Shown here: piece after piece, positions 23,601-37,400 of the stretch
Numbering within the stretch: position 1 is the first letter of the stretch
Layout: every line of letters begins with the position of its first letter
Position numbers and translations under genes: made by a program
Source of the DNA: Rhea pennata
Lineage: Eukaryota; Chordata; Aves; Rheiformes; Rheidae
Length of the DNA: 64,000 nt
Reading direction: 5' to 3'
NCBI RefSeq assembly: GCF_028389875.1
Contig: NC_084702.1
Coordinates: forward strand, 48,483,053 to 48,547,052
Notes under the pieces: model-generated
What the model was told of the DNA's origin: nothing
Database searches by the model: none
Seen by the model: only the letters and a program-made list of their open reading frames with translations

Positions 23601-26600
23601 GTAAATTTGTTTCTTCAGGTCTTATTTTAAACTTTTGAGCAGCAATCTTAGGTATGTACAGTCTGTAAAATATTTTGTGCTGTCTTCTAAATCGTGGAAT
23701 TTCCATTTTCCAAATGATAACAGCTTGAGGCAATATTCATTACGTTTTATGAAGCTTCAGAAAGAGTAACACAAGAACTGTATCCATTGGAATGGAGACA
23801 TTTACTTAACTCATTCTTGCAAGACTGAGAAATAGCAGATTTTAAAGTTCAGTCATTTTTAGTCACTTTGAATTTTAACGTGTTTTGGCAATTGCTTTCT
23901 ATTTGAATTTGAGATTTATACCTGATTCTCTAGGTAATTAAATACCTGGCTAGTCAAGACATATTTTATCAGGAAGGTAAGAATAACATTTCTCTATAAT
24001 AGATGTTATATTTCATTTGATTTTAGAACTCTTTTGAGTCCTAGTTTCAAATTGCTGTAGGAACTGGAGTTTATACTCTTTCAGATGCTTTGGGAATTCT
24101 GTTCCTACCTTTATTGCTCTCTCCATTTTTGGGTCCTAATCAGATTTTTTTTCTCACCTTCTGGGTTTGTGCCAGAACTATGGTAAACTTTATTAATACT
24201 CAAATTTGGTCTAGCGTCACTGACCTACTTCTATTAACATTTTTTGCAAAATTGCTTTCCATGTGCTTTTTTCCCCTCATTTAGTGTTCTACTGTATACT
24301 TTTTAAAGGTTTACAATCAAATTAGTGCCAAAGCATAGAAAGTCTGAAAATTCTGATTCCTCTCAAGATTTTGTTTCTCTCCCCCCTCCCCAGCAAAAGA
24401 GATTCAGGACAAAAAATTTTTGGATCGTCAGAGTATTTCACATGTCTAAGATGTTCTTACTGGAACATATTTCTTCTGCTTTCGTTTGGGAGTAGATTAA
24501 AAATATGAAGGCTTGGAGAAATAATGGTCACATTTTTACTTGTAGTTTGGATTCTTAAAACATTTTTTTGCCATGCTATAAATTTTCTAGCTAGTGATGT
24601 GATAGTTTCCTTTATGAATTGTGTTTGTACTGCTGACATGACCTTATAATGCTCAATATAGCTTTCATTTCATTTTTAAATATGAATTCTTGTTTACATA
24701 AGGATAAGCTACTATTATTGCAATGCCTGTAGGTTTTCTTGAAGTTCGTCAGTTACATGATAAACTGTTTGCATTGCCTATAATGTGATTTTCGGTAGTC
24801 TCTTGTTACACTGGACGAGGCTGGTGTTGGTTCATGTTTTTTCAGTGCAACAGACTGTATCATGTATCTTTGCTTTCCTTGCATAAATTTTCATGTAGAC
24901 TCAGGAAGCAACGTGATCAACTGCTGTAGAGGTGCCATAAAAGTAAGTACCTTAATATGGATAGACCTTAGTATACATGTATTTTGTTTACATGCCTTTT
25001 TAGGGTTAGGGTTTATCTATCTGATCTTAAGGTGACATAAAAATAGAGTTACACAGTAGATCGCTTGTCTTTTTCCCATAATTACTGATCTTTACGGATA
25101 AACTCTGCTGTAGCGGTTTATTTTTCAGCTATCACTCTATTCCAGTCAGTAGGCTGAGTTTAAGTGCACATTTGTTTTAAGAAGGCATCCAGTGTCTATC
25201 TAAAATCATTACAAAATGAAGAGTCCACTATTAACTGTGACGTTTAGGGTTTTTTTAACCATTGTTGCTCATTCTCATTTGTGAGAGGTTATTTATTAGC
25301 TTGGACAAAAAGAACAATAAAAGAGGCATTGAACGAAGTCCTCTCCTCATTGATGATCATTTTAAATACATGGAATGATAAGGAAGCTAGAAGATGAGAA
25401 AAGTATTGATATGTGTCAATATTTGATGGAAGACAATGGGTCAACTCAGGCAACTATAAACTGCTTAGTTGACTGTCGAAACTTGGATAAAATAATAGAA
25501 TCCTAATGGAAAATTCTATTAATGAATAATTAAATGACAATAAACCTTGTTTAGATCTCTCAGGTACTGAGTGTGCTTGATTAAATTGACTATTTCATTA
25601 TAATAGATTTAAGATTATGTAAATTGACTACTTTAGGATAATCTCATTCAAACTTCAAGATTGTTTAGTTTAGTTTATTCAAGTGAAATAGCCACTTACT
25701 GAGGCATTTAATGCTTTTCTGAAAAAGCTCAAGTAGCAGTTTTCAGGAGTGGTGGGTCTTCAGTAAATACTGCTTTAGCAGTGATGCTGGAAAATAATGT
25801 AAAATAATTACCAGTAATTTTTTTTTGTCAAGCCAATGATAAATAGCAAAGAATTTAGATGTATTTGGCATTATGCAATCATTTAGTAACTTTGGTCTAC
25901 ACAATCCAAAAATGTTTTAGAAAGATGAATCAAATTTTCAGAACTAAAATAAAGAAGTCAGGTAAAATGAGGGACTCTTTCCTGTGAATCCAGCACTCTA
26001 GCTGTGTTTGGCTTGCATAGTGTTGTCACTTAGTACTGAAAAAATTAAGAGGATCGCAGAAACTGGAAAAATTGACTCGAGTTAGAAAAAAATTTGTAGT
26101 GACAGACTCTACTAAACTTGTTTATTGGGAAAAAAAAAGTGTAACGTGACTCAATTGTAACATCTAATTGAGTAAGGGAAAAATAGGAAGATGGAACTTA
26201 GCATACAGAGCATAATAAAAACAACCAATGACTGAAGCGAGAGTTATTCAAACTATAAAAAAAACTTCAAAAGACAGTGTCTAACCTTTCAAACTAAGTA
26301 TTTTATATAAGGATATGATGGATTCTTTATCTCTTAATGACTTCAAGATGAGAGCAGATGCCTTTCTAGAAGGCATGTTGTCAAAAGCAGGTTGTTGATC
26401 TTAGAGAATGGTAGCTGAAGGAAATATAATGGCCTCTGATTAACAATAAGTTATTCTGGGTGATTTTATGGCCTGGCCTGAACCTCTATGAGTCTTCCAA
26501 GAAAAAGGTACAAATTTCTGATGTTGCTTTTTTGTCAGATGAAGTTACATCTCCAGTCTCTTTCTTCCCACTGCAATTGCTGCTTGTATTTACGTATCTT

Positions 26601-27118
26601 TGAGTGTGGTGGTACTTGGCTGAAATGCACAATATCATGCATTCTGCAGTGCTTTATAAAATTTGAGACAGTTTCCCTCCTCAGTAGGCATTCATTCATA
26701 CTGGTAGGAAGTGCAGTGTTTTCCGCAAAACATTCAAGGAGTTCTACAAGGTTGATTTAGAATGATTGGTCAAGATAATTTCATTAGACTGTGTATTGTA
26801 AGTGTTTACTATTAGGGCAGAATAGTTAGACTTGAGGCTAAACTGAATCACTTGATACATCTTTTCAACTTATTGAAGTATGTTAGGTAACCAGTATAAT
26901 TGAACTTACTTTGAGGAGTCTGTTCCAGTAACTTAATAGTGTGATAAATAAAAGCTATCAATATTTGGAAAGGATGTAGAATAAAAGAAACAGAATGGTT
27001 ACCATCATTTTTTTTTCCCCTCAGGAGTTCAGATCCACTGCCAAGTCAAAACTGCAGATGAAACTGATAGATTCGTTATTATCATTATCATCTTTATTTG
27101 AGCACGGCAGTAATACAT

Positions 27119-27206
27119 CATGCAGGCTGGAAGACTGGCCAGCAAGAGTTGTATGAATGTCTGTGCAGCATGCAGGCGGAAGACTGGGCCGACAAGAGTT
27201 GCATAA
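27119..27206 (+). repeat. Imperfect ~50-bp tandem duplication beside a CR1
   Basis: CATGCAGGCTGGAAGACTGG at 27,119 recurs, with changes, as CATGCAGGCGGAAGACTGGG at 27,169. Both copies continue into CAAGAGTTG(C/T)AT. It directly precedes the CR1 body and may be part of a rearranged 5' truncation point. Confidence 0.75.
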
Positions 27207-27229
27207 GTTTAGACAAAGATACCTGTTAA

Positions 27230-27859
27230 ATTGTGCATCAACAAGCAGCAGGGCAGCCCAGGCTTGGCTGGCTGGGATGCGTCCTGCTGAAAGGGAGCTG
27301 GAGGTCGTCTTGGACAGTAAGCTGAACATATGCCAGCCAAGTCCTGTGCTGTACCCATGCGTGGTACCTAGGACACTTTTTTGGTTTGTCCCCTGAGTTC
27401 AAGAGAGACACTGGAAATTTGGAAAAGATTCAGCAAAGGACTATGAGGGTGATTAGAGGGCTGGAAGACTTGACATGTGGAGAAAGATTGAAAGAATTTC
27501 TTCAACTTAAGGAAGGGAAGGGTCCAGGAGATTTAATCAGTCCTCCAGTACCTAGAGAGTAGAGAAGAAGTTGTACTCTCTTCAGAAGTGTTCACAGTGA
27601 CAGGACAAGAGGAAATGCATGCAGGTTGCTTCACAGGAAATTGCATCTGGGTATAAGGGGGGAAAAAAAAAAAGGTAAGAAAATTGAACATTGGCCTGAG
27701 CCCCCTAGAGAAGTGGTGGAATTTCCCTCACTGGAAATATTCAGGACTTGGTCTGACAGGGACCTGGATTACCTAATCTGAGGCCTTGCTTTTGACAGAA
27801 GGTTGGACCAGATGATTTCCAGAAATCCCTTCCAACCTAGACTGTCCTGTGATTCATTG
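27230..27859 (+). mobile_element. CR1 LINE 3' region, sense orientation, about 630 bp
   Basis: The longest CR1 in the window. Landmarks in order: AGCAGCAGGGCAGCCCAGGC, GAGCTGGAGGTCGTCTTGGA, GGTGATTAGAGGGCTGGAAG, GACAGGACAAGAGGAAATGC, GAAGTGGTGGAATTTCCCTC, GAAGGTTGGACCAGATGATT, TCCCTTCCAACCTAGACTG and a terminal TGTGATTCATTG. This is the end of ORF2 and the 3' UTR, with many substitutions and an internal A-rich insertion near 27,663-27,675. It is inactive. Confidence 0.94.
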
Positions 27860-30800
27860 TTTAACAGTTTTGGCTCTGGGCAGAGATAGCAAGGTTCCAT
27901 ATTAGGCAATAGCAGAGCTGTCTAGGAAAAGTCTGGTTACAGTTACTGATTGAGGCTATTAGTACAATATTTTTAATGTAAATGTGAGGATTTCCACTTT
28001 TAAAACTATCTGGTAAGGGAAAATGTAGTTATGGTACTGGTTTGAAAACAACAGAATGAAGTTTTCTTTGACTGATTCTGAAATCCATACAAAATAAAGC
28101 TGTTTACTTGCCTTGCTTTTTATCTTTTTTATTATTGCTTTATATAAAAAAGTAGAAAAACAATGTACTGATACAAAAAAAACATTTAAAAATACAAGTA
28201 TGACGTCATAATTTTAAGATTAAATTGGTCTTAAATAATGAGCTGTATGGATAATATCTTTACATTATTTATATTGTTTATATATATAGTAATGTGACAT
28301 GACTTTATGGCAAGCCAGCAGAACCAGATCAGTGTGCTGCATGTATTTCACAGAGCCATTTGCTTGACCTCTTGGATAGTTGAAATGAAGCATTTCTTGG
28401 TTCAGCTCACTGAACCAATAGCATGTGATGCCTCTCAGCCGGAGGACAGAGCAAAGAAATAGAGGTATTGTATTGTAAAAGCTGGGAGAAGTGATAAAAT
28501 AGAAGAATTGGGTGTTCTACAACTAGAGCAGGTGTGGGCAGTGCTGTAAGGCAGAATCATTGAGGCAGACATTGCTGCAAAGGAGAGTATACACGCTCCG
28601 GGGGCGTAGGATTTTAGACTGATTCTGGAATAATGCGTCTTAATGATGAACTGGTGTTTTTGGTGGCCCCACGTGCTCATTTCACTTGTGTGTGATTTGA
28701 TTCTGTACAGCATCCATCTGTTTTGAGTATTTCTGTATCATCAAGATATCTGTGTTTTAGATGTGGAGAAGTCAAACTGTGGGAGTATTCGCTCTTGTGC
28801 ACATGCTGGAATGCTGTGGAGAGAGCCCGTATCTCAGAAAGCTGGGTCCACCTCTGACTTTTCCTGATCTCTTTTTGTGCAATTCCTCAGCACAGAGTCT
28901 GAAATAGAATTATAAATACTTCACTGTGTGCCAGGATCTGGGATACTATTGGATCCACTGCATTTCCATCTGGTCTCTCTGTCTTATTTTCAAGAGTCTT
29001 CAGTTAATGACAGACAGGCCTTTTGAAAGTTGAACTACTTACTACTTAAGAGCAAAGGCAGAGATCATTTAAAAAAAAAAGTGATTTTAAAGTACTAGAC
29101 ACATGCACATATGGCTGGGGGTTTTTAGCAGCTTTTAATGGTAGCCTAAGCAAAAATCGTTTCCTTAGAATTTTCCAGTCTTTCCTGTTCTCTCTTTTTC
29201 TTTAGCTGTCCTGCAAATTACTTCAATGCCTTCCTAAGAGAAGGCTCTTTTAATAGTCTTAGAGCTTTCCTCTGGAGGCCTTTTCCTCTTCCAGTTAACC
29301 CATGAGATTGGTTTGAGAGAAGATGACATTAAAAAAAAAGATTAAAAATTCTGGCATTGTCCTGTAATTCCTTAGTATGTACAAAGACGAGCCTATTGAG
29401 AGTCAGTGTTCTTCATCCTATCTTTCAAGCCAGAATCCTGTTGCGTTAAAACTGATCTAAGTCTAATGCAATCATTCTAAAAACTCATCAAAAAGGTTTT
29501 TTTTTTTTGGACCATCACAGGGCAATTTCAGCTATATTATCAAGTACTATTGTGCTAAAATGACTTATTCTTGTGATGAGCACTGTGATAAAATATGGTT
29601 GTGTAATTAAAGACCATTTTACACAAAACTGTTCGTTGAATTAATAATTACTTAGCATTTATTTTTGTCCTCATTACTTAATATGTAGTCTCATGCACTA
29701 ATTGAACAACACAATCCAAATCTTGCAATGAATGTTACAAGAGCTTTTATACAAGGCTTTAATTGCAAGATATAAGTTCTTTATAAACCTAAATTCATTT
29801 ATTTTCCCCAACACCTACTATGCTTGGGGGATTCTTTCTGGCCTTTTGGAGGAAGACTAAGGCATGATGAAATTAATGTTGTAGTCATCAATGTACCCCA
29901 ATCTTGGGGTGTAAACATCTCAGAGGCTTTGTTTGAGGTTGTACTGCCTATTTTTATGTTCTTTTAACATATTTATTGGATCATGTTTACAGGTGTGTAT
30001 TTATGGAGGTTATTTCTAGCACTTCAAAGAAGTTGAACAGAAATAATTAAAATTTCAGCGTGTGGAATCATGTTGACTCTACCTGGTGTAAACAGCAGTT
30101 ATTGACAAACTTGTTATGCTACTGCCCCTAGCTCAGAGTATTCTGCTTCTGGAGTGTAAGGGGTAAATAACATTAGAAGGTAACTGCTGTACCAATAAAT
30201 CATCCTGCAGCAGTGGCTGCAGTCACATCAGTTAAGTTCTGCCACCATTTGGTAGGATGCAAAGATGTATTGGGATTCAGGGACATTGAGATATTTGCCA
30301 ATTCATTTGCCAATTCTAGTGGTTAAATATCCTGTTCTCCTAGCATTTATTCTTCCCCAGCCTGTGCTTCTACTGCTCTGTTTTTTCGAGATTGTCTAGA
30401 GCAAGCTTGAGGCAAATAGGTAAGTTTTCTGGAATAAATCTGTACTAAATGTGTGCAAAAAGCAATTTTCACCTAAACAGATCTGGGCAGGCTTTCAGGG
30501 AAACAGGAAAGGACAAGCACTGTATGCAAAGCTGGTCCTCTAGCTACCATTCTGACGTCTGCAACTTGGAGATGCGACAGGCACTCATTAACATTAGCAA
30601 AATTGAACGTAAGATACATTTGTCTCTGAACCTTCTTCTTAAAAAAAAAGTAGACATTTTAGCTCAACTTTTTCAAAACCTTCAATCTAAAAGCAGACTG
30701 GATATAATTGACATTAATAACTGATGTTTGACAAAGCTATGGGCAGTTGGAAATAGGGTGTTATAGGTGAACAGAAGTATAACCTTAACAGAAGTAGTTC

Positions 30801-32617
30801 TTACAGATGTCATCTGTAGTACCCTATAAGCATGAGCAGATAAAATCTAATTAGGCAGAAAATAATACTAACATTAAAGGGTTTTTTGGGGAGTGGATGG
30901 GTGGTGGTTTTTTTGTTTTGTTGAGCCAATCCAGAGAGGGATTGCAATAATTGTAATTATTTATGGCCTTTATTTGGAATATTTGCACACTATAACATTG
31001 ACTTAATTTCAGCAATTGCTAATGTAGAGCAAAATCATATGCTAAAATATTTGGTACTTTTCTAGTTGCATTTCTACAGTAGAGAGTAATTGAAGTTTCT
31101 GTAGAAATCAGTGTATATGTACATTTGTTTCAGAGTTGAAATATATGATAGGATGTCTAGTTTGATTTGCGGACTAGCACTACAGTAGCAAGCCCTGTGG
31201 CCCAAACTTCCAGTAACACTCGACAAACCAGAATGTGAAATATTTGTGCATATTCCCTTAAGTGTGTAAAAGGCTATATATATAGTTTAAATGACTATAT
31301 CTTTGTGAACACACTGTTTTGCAGTGGTATTAATGGGGATATGGTGAAAATGCTGTTCTTTGTCTTATGTTTTTGATAAACTAAAACATTAGTAGCAGTG
31401 AAATCATAAAATCAAATATTTCTGTTACTGCATTATTTTCAGTATTGCTGAGCACTGAGGTTGAAGAGGCACAGAATATACACGAGATGTTTTTTGATAG
31501 CATATCTTAAATCTGCATGAGAAAGCAAGATATGTACAAATAAATGTGTTTCCTTGTAAATAAACTTGCTCACTTGAAATGTTTCTACAGGTGAAATTCT
31601 AACTATTTTTTTTTTCAGAATGTGTATTTGCCATAGGTAATGGAAAAACAATCACAGAGGAACTGTTCTACAAAGAATTGTCTAAGAAATTGTACAAATA
31701 ACATATTTAAAATCACCTGAATATTTAGTGTGAAAAAATTGTAGATAGGTATTTGTGAAATACCAAAAGTGATCAATGTATGGAGTTCAAGATCGTGGGC
31801 TTGAAACTGAAGCCTAGAATAAATTGCAATTCCTGCTTCTGTCTATAAGTAACCATTTGGAGAGCTTTATAATTTTCCCCCTGTTCACTTCAGCACCGTC
31901 AGACTATAGTTGATTCAATATCTATTTGTCAGAGAAAGGAAATCCATCCCTCTCATCTAATTTCTTGTATTCGTCATTTAAACAGGCATCAGTGAAGGAT
32001 TCAACAAAATGCTGTGTTCAGACAAATAGTACGTGAAATAGCATGCTCATTTCATCCTCATTCTAACATCAAGTCCTCCCTCCAGTGGCTGCTGTTACGG
32101 TTTTTTACTTTTAGAAAGAACTGGAAATTTTCTCTCTCAAAGCTGAATTTGGGAGCGGAGTGGTAGTGCTGGTGTTTGTGGGGTTTTGTGCTCCTAGCAG
32201 AGCAGGTGAACCTCTTAAGTTATCTACAGTTTCCTCAGTGACAAGGTCTTCGTCTGAGAAGTGAACCCATGCACCCACTGTGGGGGCAAAATGCCAGGAA
32301 TTGTCTCCTTCATTTTGGTGTTAAGTGTAGCTTTGTTGTGCTGTTGGTCAGTGTATTCGTTAATGTGTCTTTTTGCGTGATGGAGGATACATTTATTAGC
32401 GTTCGTCTGTGTTCAGATAAACTTCATGTTTCTTTTCTTGAACTATAACTAGCCTTTGAGCACCGGTATGTAATTTGTAACCATGTTAACTATATTCAGA
32501 TACGAATTTTGAAGTGTTGGGTAGGGAGGATGACTTGATTTGTATGACTGGAATAATTCTCTTCTCAGCTACCGCTGTGATTTTTTTTCAATATTTCTAG
32601 TAATTCTAACCTTAGTG

Positions 32618-32648
<31 letters not shown>

Positions 32649-34374
32649 AATGCTGTACTGAAATGTACATGTTGTACTGTAAATGTACACCTGATGAAGG
32701 ACAGGATTTTGTATCTGGTGGTCTTTTGTCTGTGAACTAGTTGAAAGTGTCTCAGAAAAATCTTTTGTAAATGCCACGTATGTGAATTGAGATATGAGTC
32801 ATTTTAATATTTATATTGAGTAGGTTACATGCCAGAAAATACTAAAATGTGATTAGTTTTGTTATTTTTGTTGATTACTCTTGTTACGAGTGCTAACAAG
32901 ATTAAACTATTGGCTAAAGCATGCACATTGTAGCTGAATCATGTTGAACGGCACCATAATTTAAAAGGTGCACAGTCTAAGAAGCAGTTTCAGGGGAAAG
33001 AGGAGATGACCTGATGCAGTCATATCTAAGACTTTTGACAGAGTACTGTCATTTCTCATCAGCTTAATCTGAACAGCTTTCTGTACAAGAGCAAAGGAAG
33101 GTGTCAGAGTTTCCCCTGGGTCAATCCTCTGTATGATGGATTTTTGGGCTGTCTTGAAACGAAAGTTTTAAGAATTTTTTTTCCTCTCTTTAGTTACTCT
33201 CTACCTCTTAAATTGCTGTGTGTTTTTTCTTAATGGAGAATAGTATCTCAAACTTTTTCCAACGAAAACGCAGAATAATCGCCCACTGTATCTTTATCAT
33301 GCTTTTTTTTTAAATGTTTTTCTTCTGTTATAATGGTTACTTAAAAGAAATTGTTTGGTGGTGCTTTCTTACAGTTACAAATTTCAGGGAGCCAATAGTT
33401 GGGTGAGGTGGATCCTATCACTTTGTTTGGAAGTTGCAAATTGCTACTGAGATATAGTTCATGCAGACTCATCCAGGATAAAATATACTGGGTAGAAGAA
33501 TAACAGAAATTGATAGTGACTGACAGATAAAACAGGGAACCAAAAAAGATGAAGGGGAAAAGGATTCAAGGCATAGAAGTCTTTATTGAGAAGGAAGAAG
33601 TGGTGATTGTCATATGGTACTTTGCTCCCTTGGTGTCAGATTTGAGATGAAAGAGATTGCAGACTAGAATGTCTGGGCTGCCTTCTGTGCAATAGGAAAA
33701 ATTTAAAAATATATTTTGCATGTGGATTCCCACCCTGCATGTGTTGAGGGTTCTATATATTTATAGCTGGACATCAATCTGCTCTTCAAAAATTTCACAG
33801 GTGTAGTGGTTTAAACCAATTTGTTCTATGTAGTTTTACTACTTAAACTATGTGGTACAGTAAGAATAAGAAGTGGGGTTAAGTGAAGAAATTAAAAAAA
33901 AATAAAAAAAAAGGTAGAGATTGTGGAAGTTCTGTTGATCACATTTTGGGTATGTCTGCTGCTTTAGACTTACAAATGTGCTACTTCTCCAAAAGGCGTA
34001 TTGTTTACTGGTCTTACATGAGAATGGCAAAAAGGAGCAAGGAAGGAGATAGAAGTTCTGTTAGGATTAGATAGAAGCTAGTCTTTCTTCTTGTGAACTT
34101 GAATCTTTGACCAATCCTTATAGAGAAATGTGTGCTGTACATTGTTGCAAAGCTTCTTAATTTGCCATGGTGTGAGGAGACCTTAGAATGTTCAATGTAA
34201 GCTTAGAAGGAGAAAAAGGTGATTTTAATCTTATACCGTAGGGGTTTATAATACTCTTTCTGGGAAGTTTTGATTTTGAAACAAGTTCTATTTTTGTTAT
34301 ATATGCAGAAACATGTGACTTTTGAAGTAGAGGTCAACAAATTTATCTAATTTCTAACTCCTGTTCAATTTCAG

Positions 34375-34498
34375 ATCATCCTTTGAAGATTGATGTATAT
34401 TTACTTCAGAGCTTTAATTTTTTTAACAGTTGGGGTAAGGATGGCTCAACTCCAACAAGGAGGCCCAGATGAAAAAGAAAAGACTACTGCTTTAAAGG
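34375..34498 (+). other. FAM172A: FAM172A exon 2 (5' UTR plus first coding segment)
   Basis: Acceptor: pyrimidine-rich stretch ending in TTTCAG at 34,369-34,374. Donor: G|GTATGG at 34,498/34,499. The first 18 bases are untranslated and include an in-frame TGA at 34,384-34,386. The exon ends after the first base of an Asp codon, which is completed by the next exon. Confidence 0.92.
34393..34498 (+). CDS. FAM172A: FAM172A coding exon A: start codon and leader
   Basis: Codes for residues 1-35 plus one base. Two in-frame ATGs are present, at 34,393 and 34,441. The first gives a 16-residue hydrophobic leader, rich in Ile, Leu, Phe, Val and Tyr, before MAQLQQGGPDEKEK. The remembered human protein has a leader of the same length before the equivalent MAQIQQ, so I choose the first ATG. 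An in-frame TGA at 34,384 closes the frame upstream. The leader looks like a weak signal peptide or anchor and fits reports of an ER-targeted form; starting at the second ATG would give a cytosolic or nuclear form. The segment after the leader is polar and charged. A cleavage site is not obvious. Confidence 0.93.
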
Positions 34499-37400
34499 GT
34501 ATGGGTATTTTTGCATTCTTATTACATATGAAAAATTTCAGAATCAATTATTAAAATTAAGAAATGGAAAATAGCTTCATGTAAATATGGGTTAGAATCT
34601 GGGAGTTACAATATTGAAAGAAACTATTAGTCTTTAGTGCTTTTTGTCTAATAATGTCCATTATCATTAGTTTCATAAGACAATATAAAAAATACAGTCT
34701 GTGCTGATGAGTAACTGAATAACAAATCCACTAATTTTATAATTTTCATAATTATCCTTTGAAAAAGTTGACTGGTGCATTTGTATTCTTAGTTTCTGGG
34801 AGGTAGTACTTCAGTTTTGTGCCACTTATGTTTTATATTTGTGTAACCAAATTACAGCTTTTAAAAATCTCTTTGACTGTAGAATGTTAGTGGGAAAAAT
34901 ATTTTCAGGACATTGATTTCCATATTGGTTTTTGAAAGTTTTCTAGTTTATTTTGTATTTTTTTAAAAAATAATAATAACTGGACCTAACTGACATAGAA
35001 TAATTTTCTTCAGGGAAAAAAACAAATGAAATGACATCTTACCATCTTACAGATAATATTTTTCAAGTTTGGAAGTATACAGAGCTGGCTAGACCTATAA
35101 GTAAGCTACCAAACATTGAATTTAAAGTGCATCAGACATTTACTCTCTAAATTGTCTTTCAGAAGAAAGGGAAAGATATATACCTTGAAACTCAAAAATT
35201 GGATTTTTACAAACAAACTGGTAGAAATATATCTTTTGTTATATAGTGATGGTAGATGCTGTTTCTGCACTTAAAAAATGTGTGTTTGTGAAAGGCTTGG
35301 TGAAAATCCGTGTTGTGCTTTTTTATTTCCAACACTAGTTTTGTAAGTATATTTTCAGGAAATTATAGTTTATGTATGGAAAAAATAAAATTTGATTTTA
35401 AACTTGGCATTCCCTAAGGATTAATGCCCAAGAAATATTGCAAATAATGAAAACTTTGTGTGAGGATGTGATTATCTTCAGTTGATCTGGTGAACTCTTG
35501 TTAAGCTGTCTTTCACAAAATCACTCAATTTTGAGCTCTGAACTAGACTGGAGTTGAGTTTGAGAGTCAAAGATCTTAGGAGAGAATGATAGACAAGATC
35601 TTAGAGAATCTCAAAGCTGTAGCTTTGCTTTAGCTAATTTTAAGTTGAAAAATTACACAGGAAGAAAGTGTCTGGTTAGGTAGTCGAAACAGGCCAGTTG
35701 TGGTTTTATTGAGTGACTCTTGATTGTGGTTGTACCTCATAAGAAGCTGACTATATACTGAGGATAGGTTTAATATGTGTATTATATATATTGTTGTCCT
35801 TGGTACTTGGAAGATGGATATTTTATTATATAGCAACTAACACTCTTGTGTAAATGCATATCCATAGGTCACAGTAAGAAGAATAGAGTCCCTTTATCAA
35901 GGAGAGAGAGCAGTGTTCAAGACTGTATTGCTATGTTGATGTTGTGGCAGTAGAGAGGAAGAAAGTGTATGCTTTTTATGTCCTATTGCCAAAAACTTTT
36001 TTGACAGAGATCTTTTCTTTCATTTCTGTCATTCAATCATTTGGCTGAGGACCAAAGCAGCTCCCCTCAAAATTTCAAGGGGCAGTACACAAGCACAATT
36101 ATAAGCTTGCTTTCGTGAACTGAATGTCAGGGGACTTGCTGTTAAATAGATTTTACGTAAAAATGAGTAAGTGAGAAAATGTGAGAAAGCCACACTGAGA
36201 AATTTCCTAATTGCATTCAGTGGTTACATAGCTACTTTAGATATCACAGAGATGCTTGGATACTATAATGTGGGTTGGAGAGACGTTAAATGTGAGTGAC
36301 CATACAAGATGGTCTTTGGTCGTCCAGCGGTAGTTAGTTGAATGACTTAAGGTAGCAGGAGCTGGAGACAGTGAATTATACAGATGCCAGAGTGAATGGC
36401 AGATGAACCTTAAGTGTTATAAAAGAGCAAACCAAGGAATTGTCAAGTGTGTTAAAGCTAGTTACATTTTAAACATTGCAGAAATTTGAGAAGATTAGTG
36501 TACCAGTGTTCAGCTTAGCCAACTTGGTTAAATCATAAGCTTGTCACTGACAATAAGACTAAGCAAAATTAAGCAAAAATGTAATAATAAAGAAGTTATT
36601 TAAATAATTAAAGGATGAAAGAGTAGTTAGTGCCAAACAATGCCAGTTTAAAGAAAATGGGCCTTCTAAAGCTGTTTTTGTTCCTTTAAGTCACAAATCT
36701 GGGTGGCAGAAGTAGTAAAATACCAAACTGCCTTAAGAATTTTAAGTATATTAATACATATCTTGATTTATAAGCAGTAGTAGTACAAGATCAGTGTAGC
36801 ACTCCTTAATTGTTTTGTGGTCTTCAAATTCATCTTCAAGGAAGTATTAAAATGTATTTCAGTGAAATTCTGCTGAATCACTTTGTGATGAATTTTATTA
36901 ATAATATTATTTTTAATATTTAGAAAATATGATAAAATGGTATTATCAGATTGTGTTGTGATAAGTAATAGAAAGAGGACAAAATTGTATGCTGTAATCT
37001 GTGTACACAGTGGTTATGTAGTAGTCAGATGTAAGCAAAGCATGTGCTTACATTCTTGCTTCTGGTTAAATGTAAATCCTTAAATCTAGGAATAAAGAAT
37101 GCAGGATGTACTTATGTTGGTGTACTTAAATTAATGAATGCAGGCTGCACTGGGGTATACCATCTCAGAAAATAGGAAGCCTTAAAAGGATGTGAGTATC
37201 ATGGCTTATAATAAAATGAATGGCAGTTTTCTGTAACATGAGAATTACTAAGGAGGGGAAACAGCTCAGTCTGGGTATCAAAGAGGAAGGTTAAGGAGTG
37301 TTGTGATCACAGCTGATAAATGCCTGTGATATAACATGCATTTGATAACTTGAGCTATTTAGACAGGCAAACAAGAAAGTATCAATGACTTGATACTGAA

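Larger units (their letters stand above)
12834..34374 (+). other. FAM172A: FAM172A intron 1
   Basis: Spans 21.5 kb from the exon 1 donor to the exon 2 acceptor. The first 280 bases are still CpG island. The remainder is AT-rich and holds a 47-bp tandem duplication near 14.4 kb, a candidate alternative exon near 16.5 kb, three CR1 fragments between 20.8 and 27.9 kb, and several simple repeats. Stretches between the listed items (13,120-14,388; 14,483-16,429; 16,662-20,819; 23,605-27,118; 27,860-34,374) show nothing I can support. Confidence 0.8.

Noticed and set aside
23190..23604. Two plus-strand open frames of 78 and 102 codons
   Set aside because: They read through the antisense strand of a CR1 fragment.
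27021..27396. Open frames on both strands around 27.1-27.4 kb
   Set aside because: They overlap the local duplication and CR1 body and are repeat-derived.
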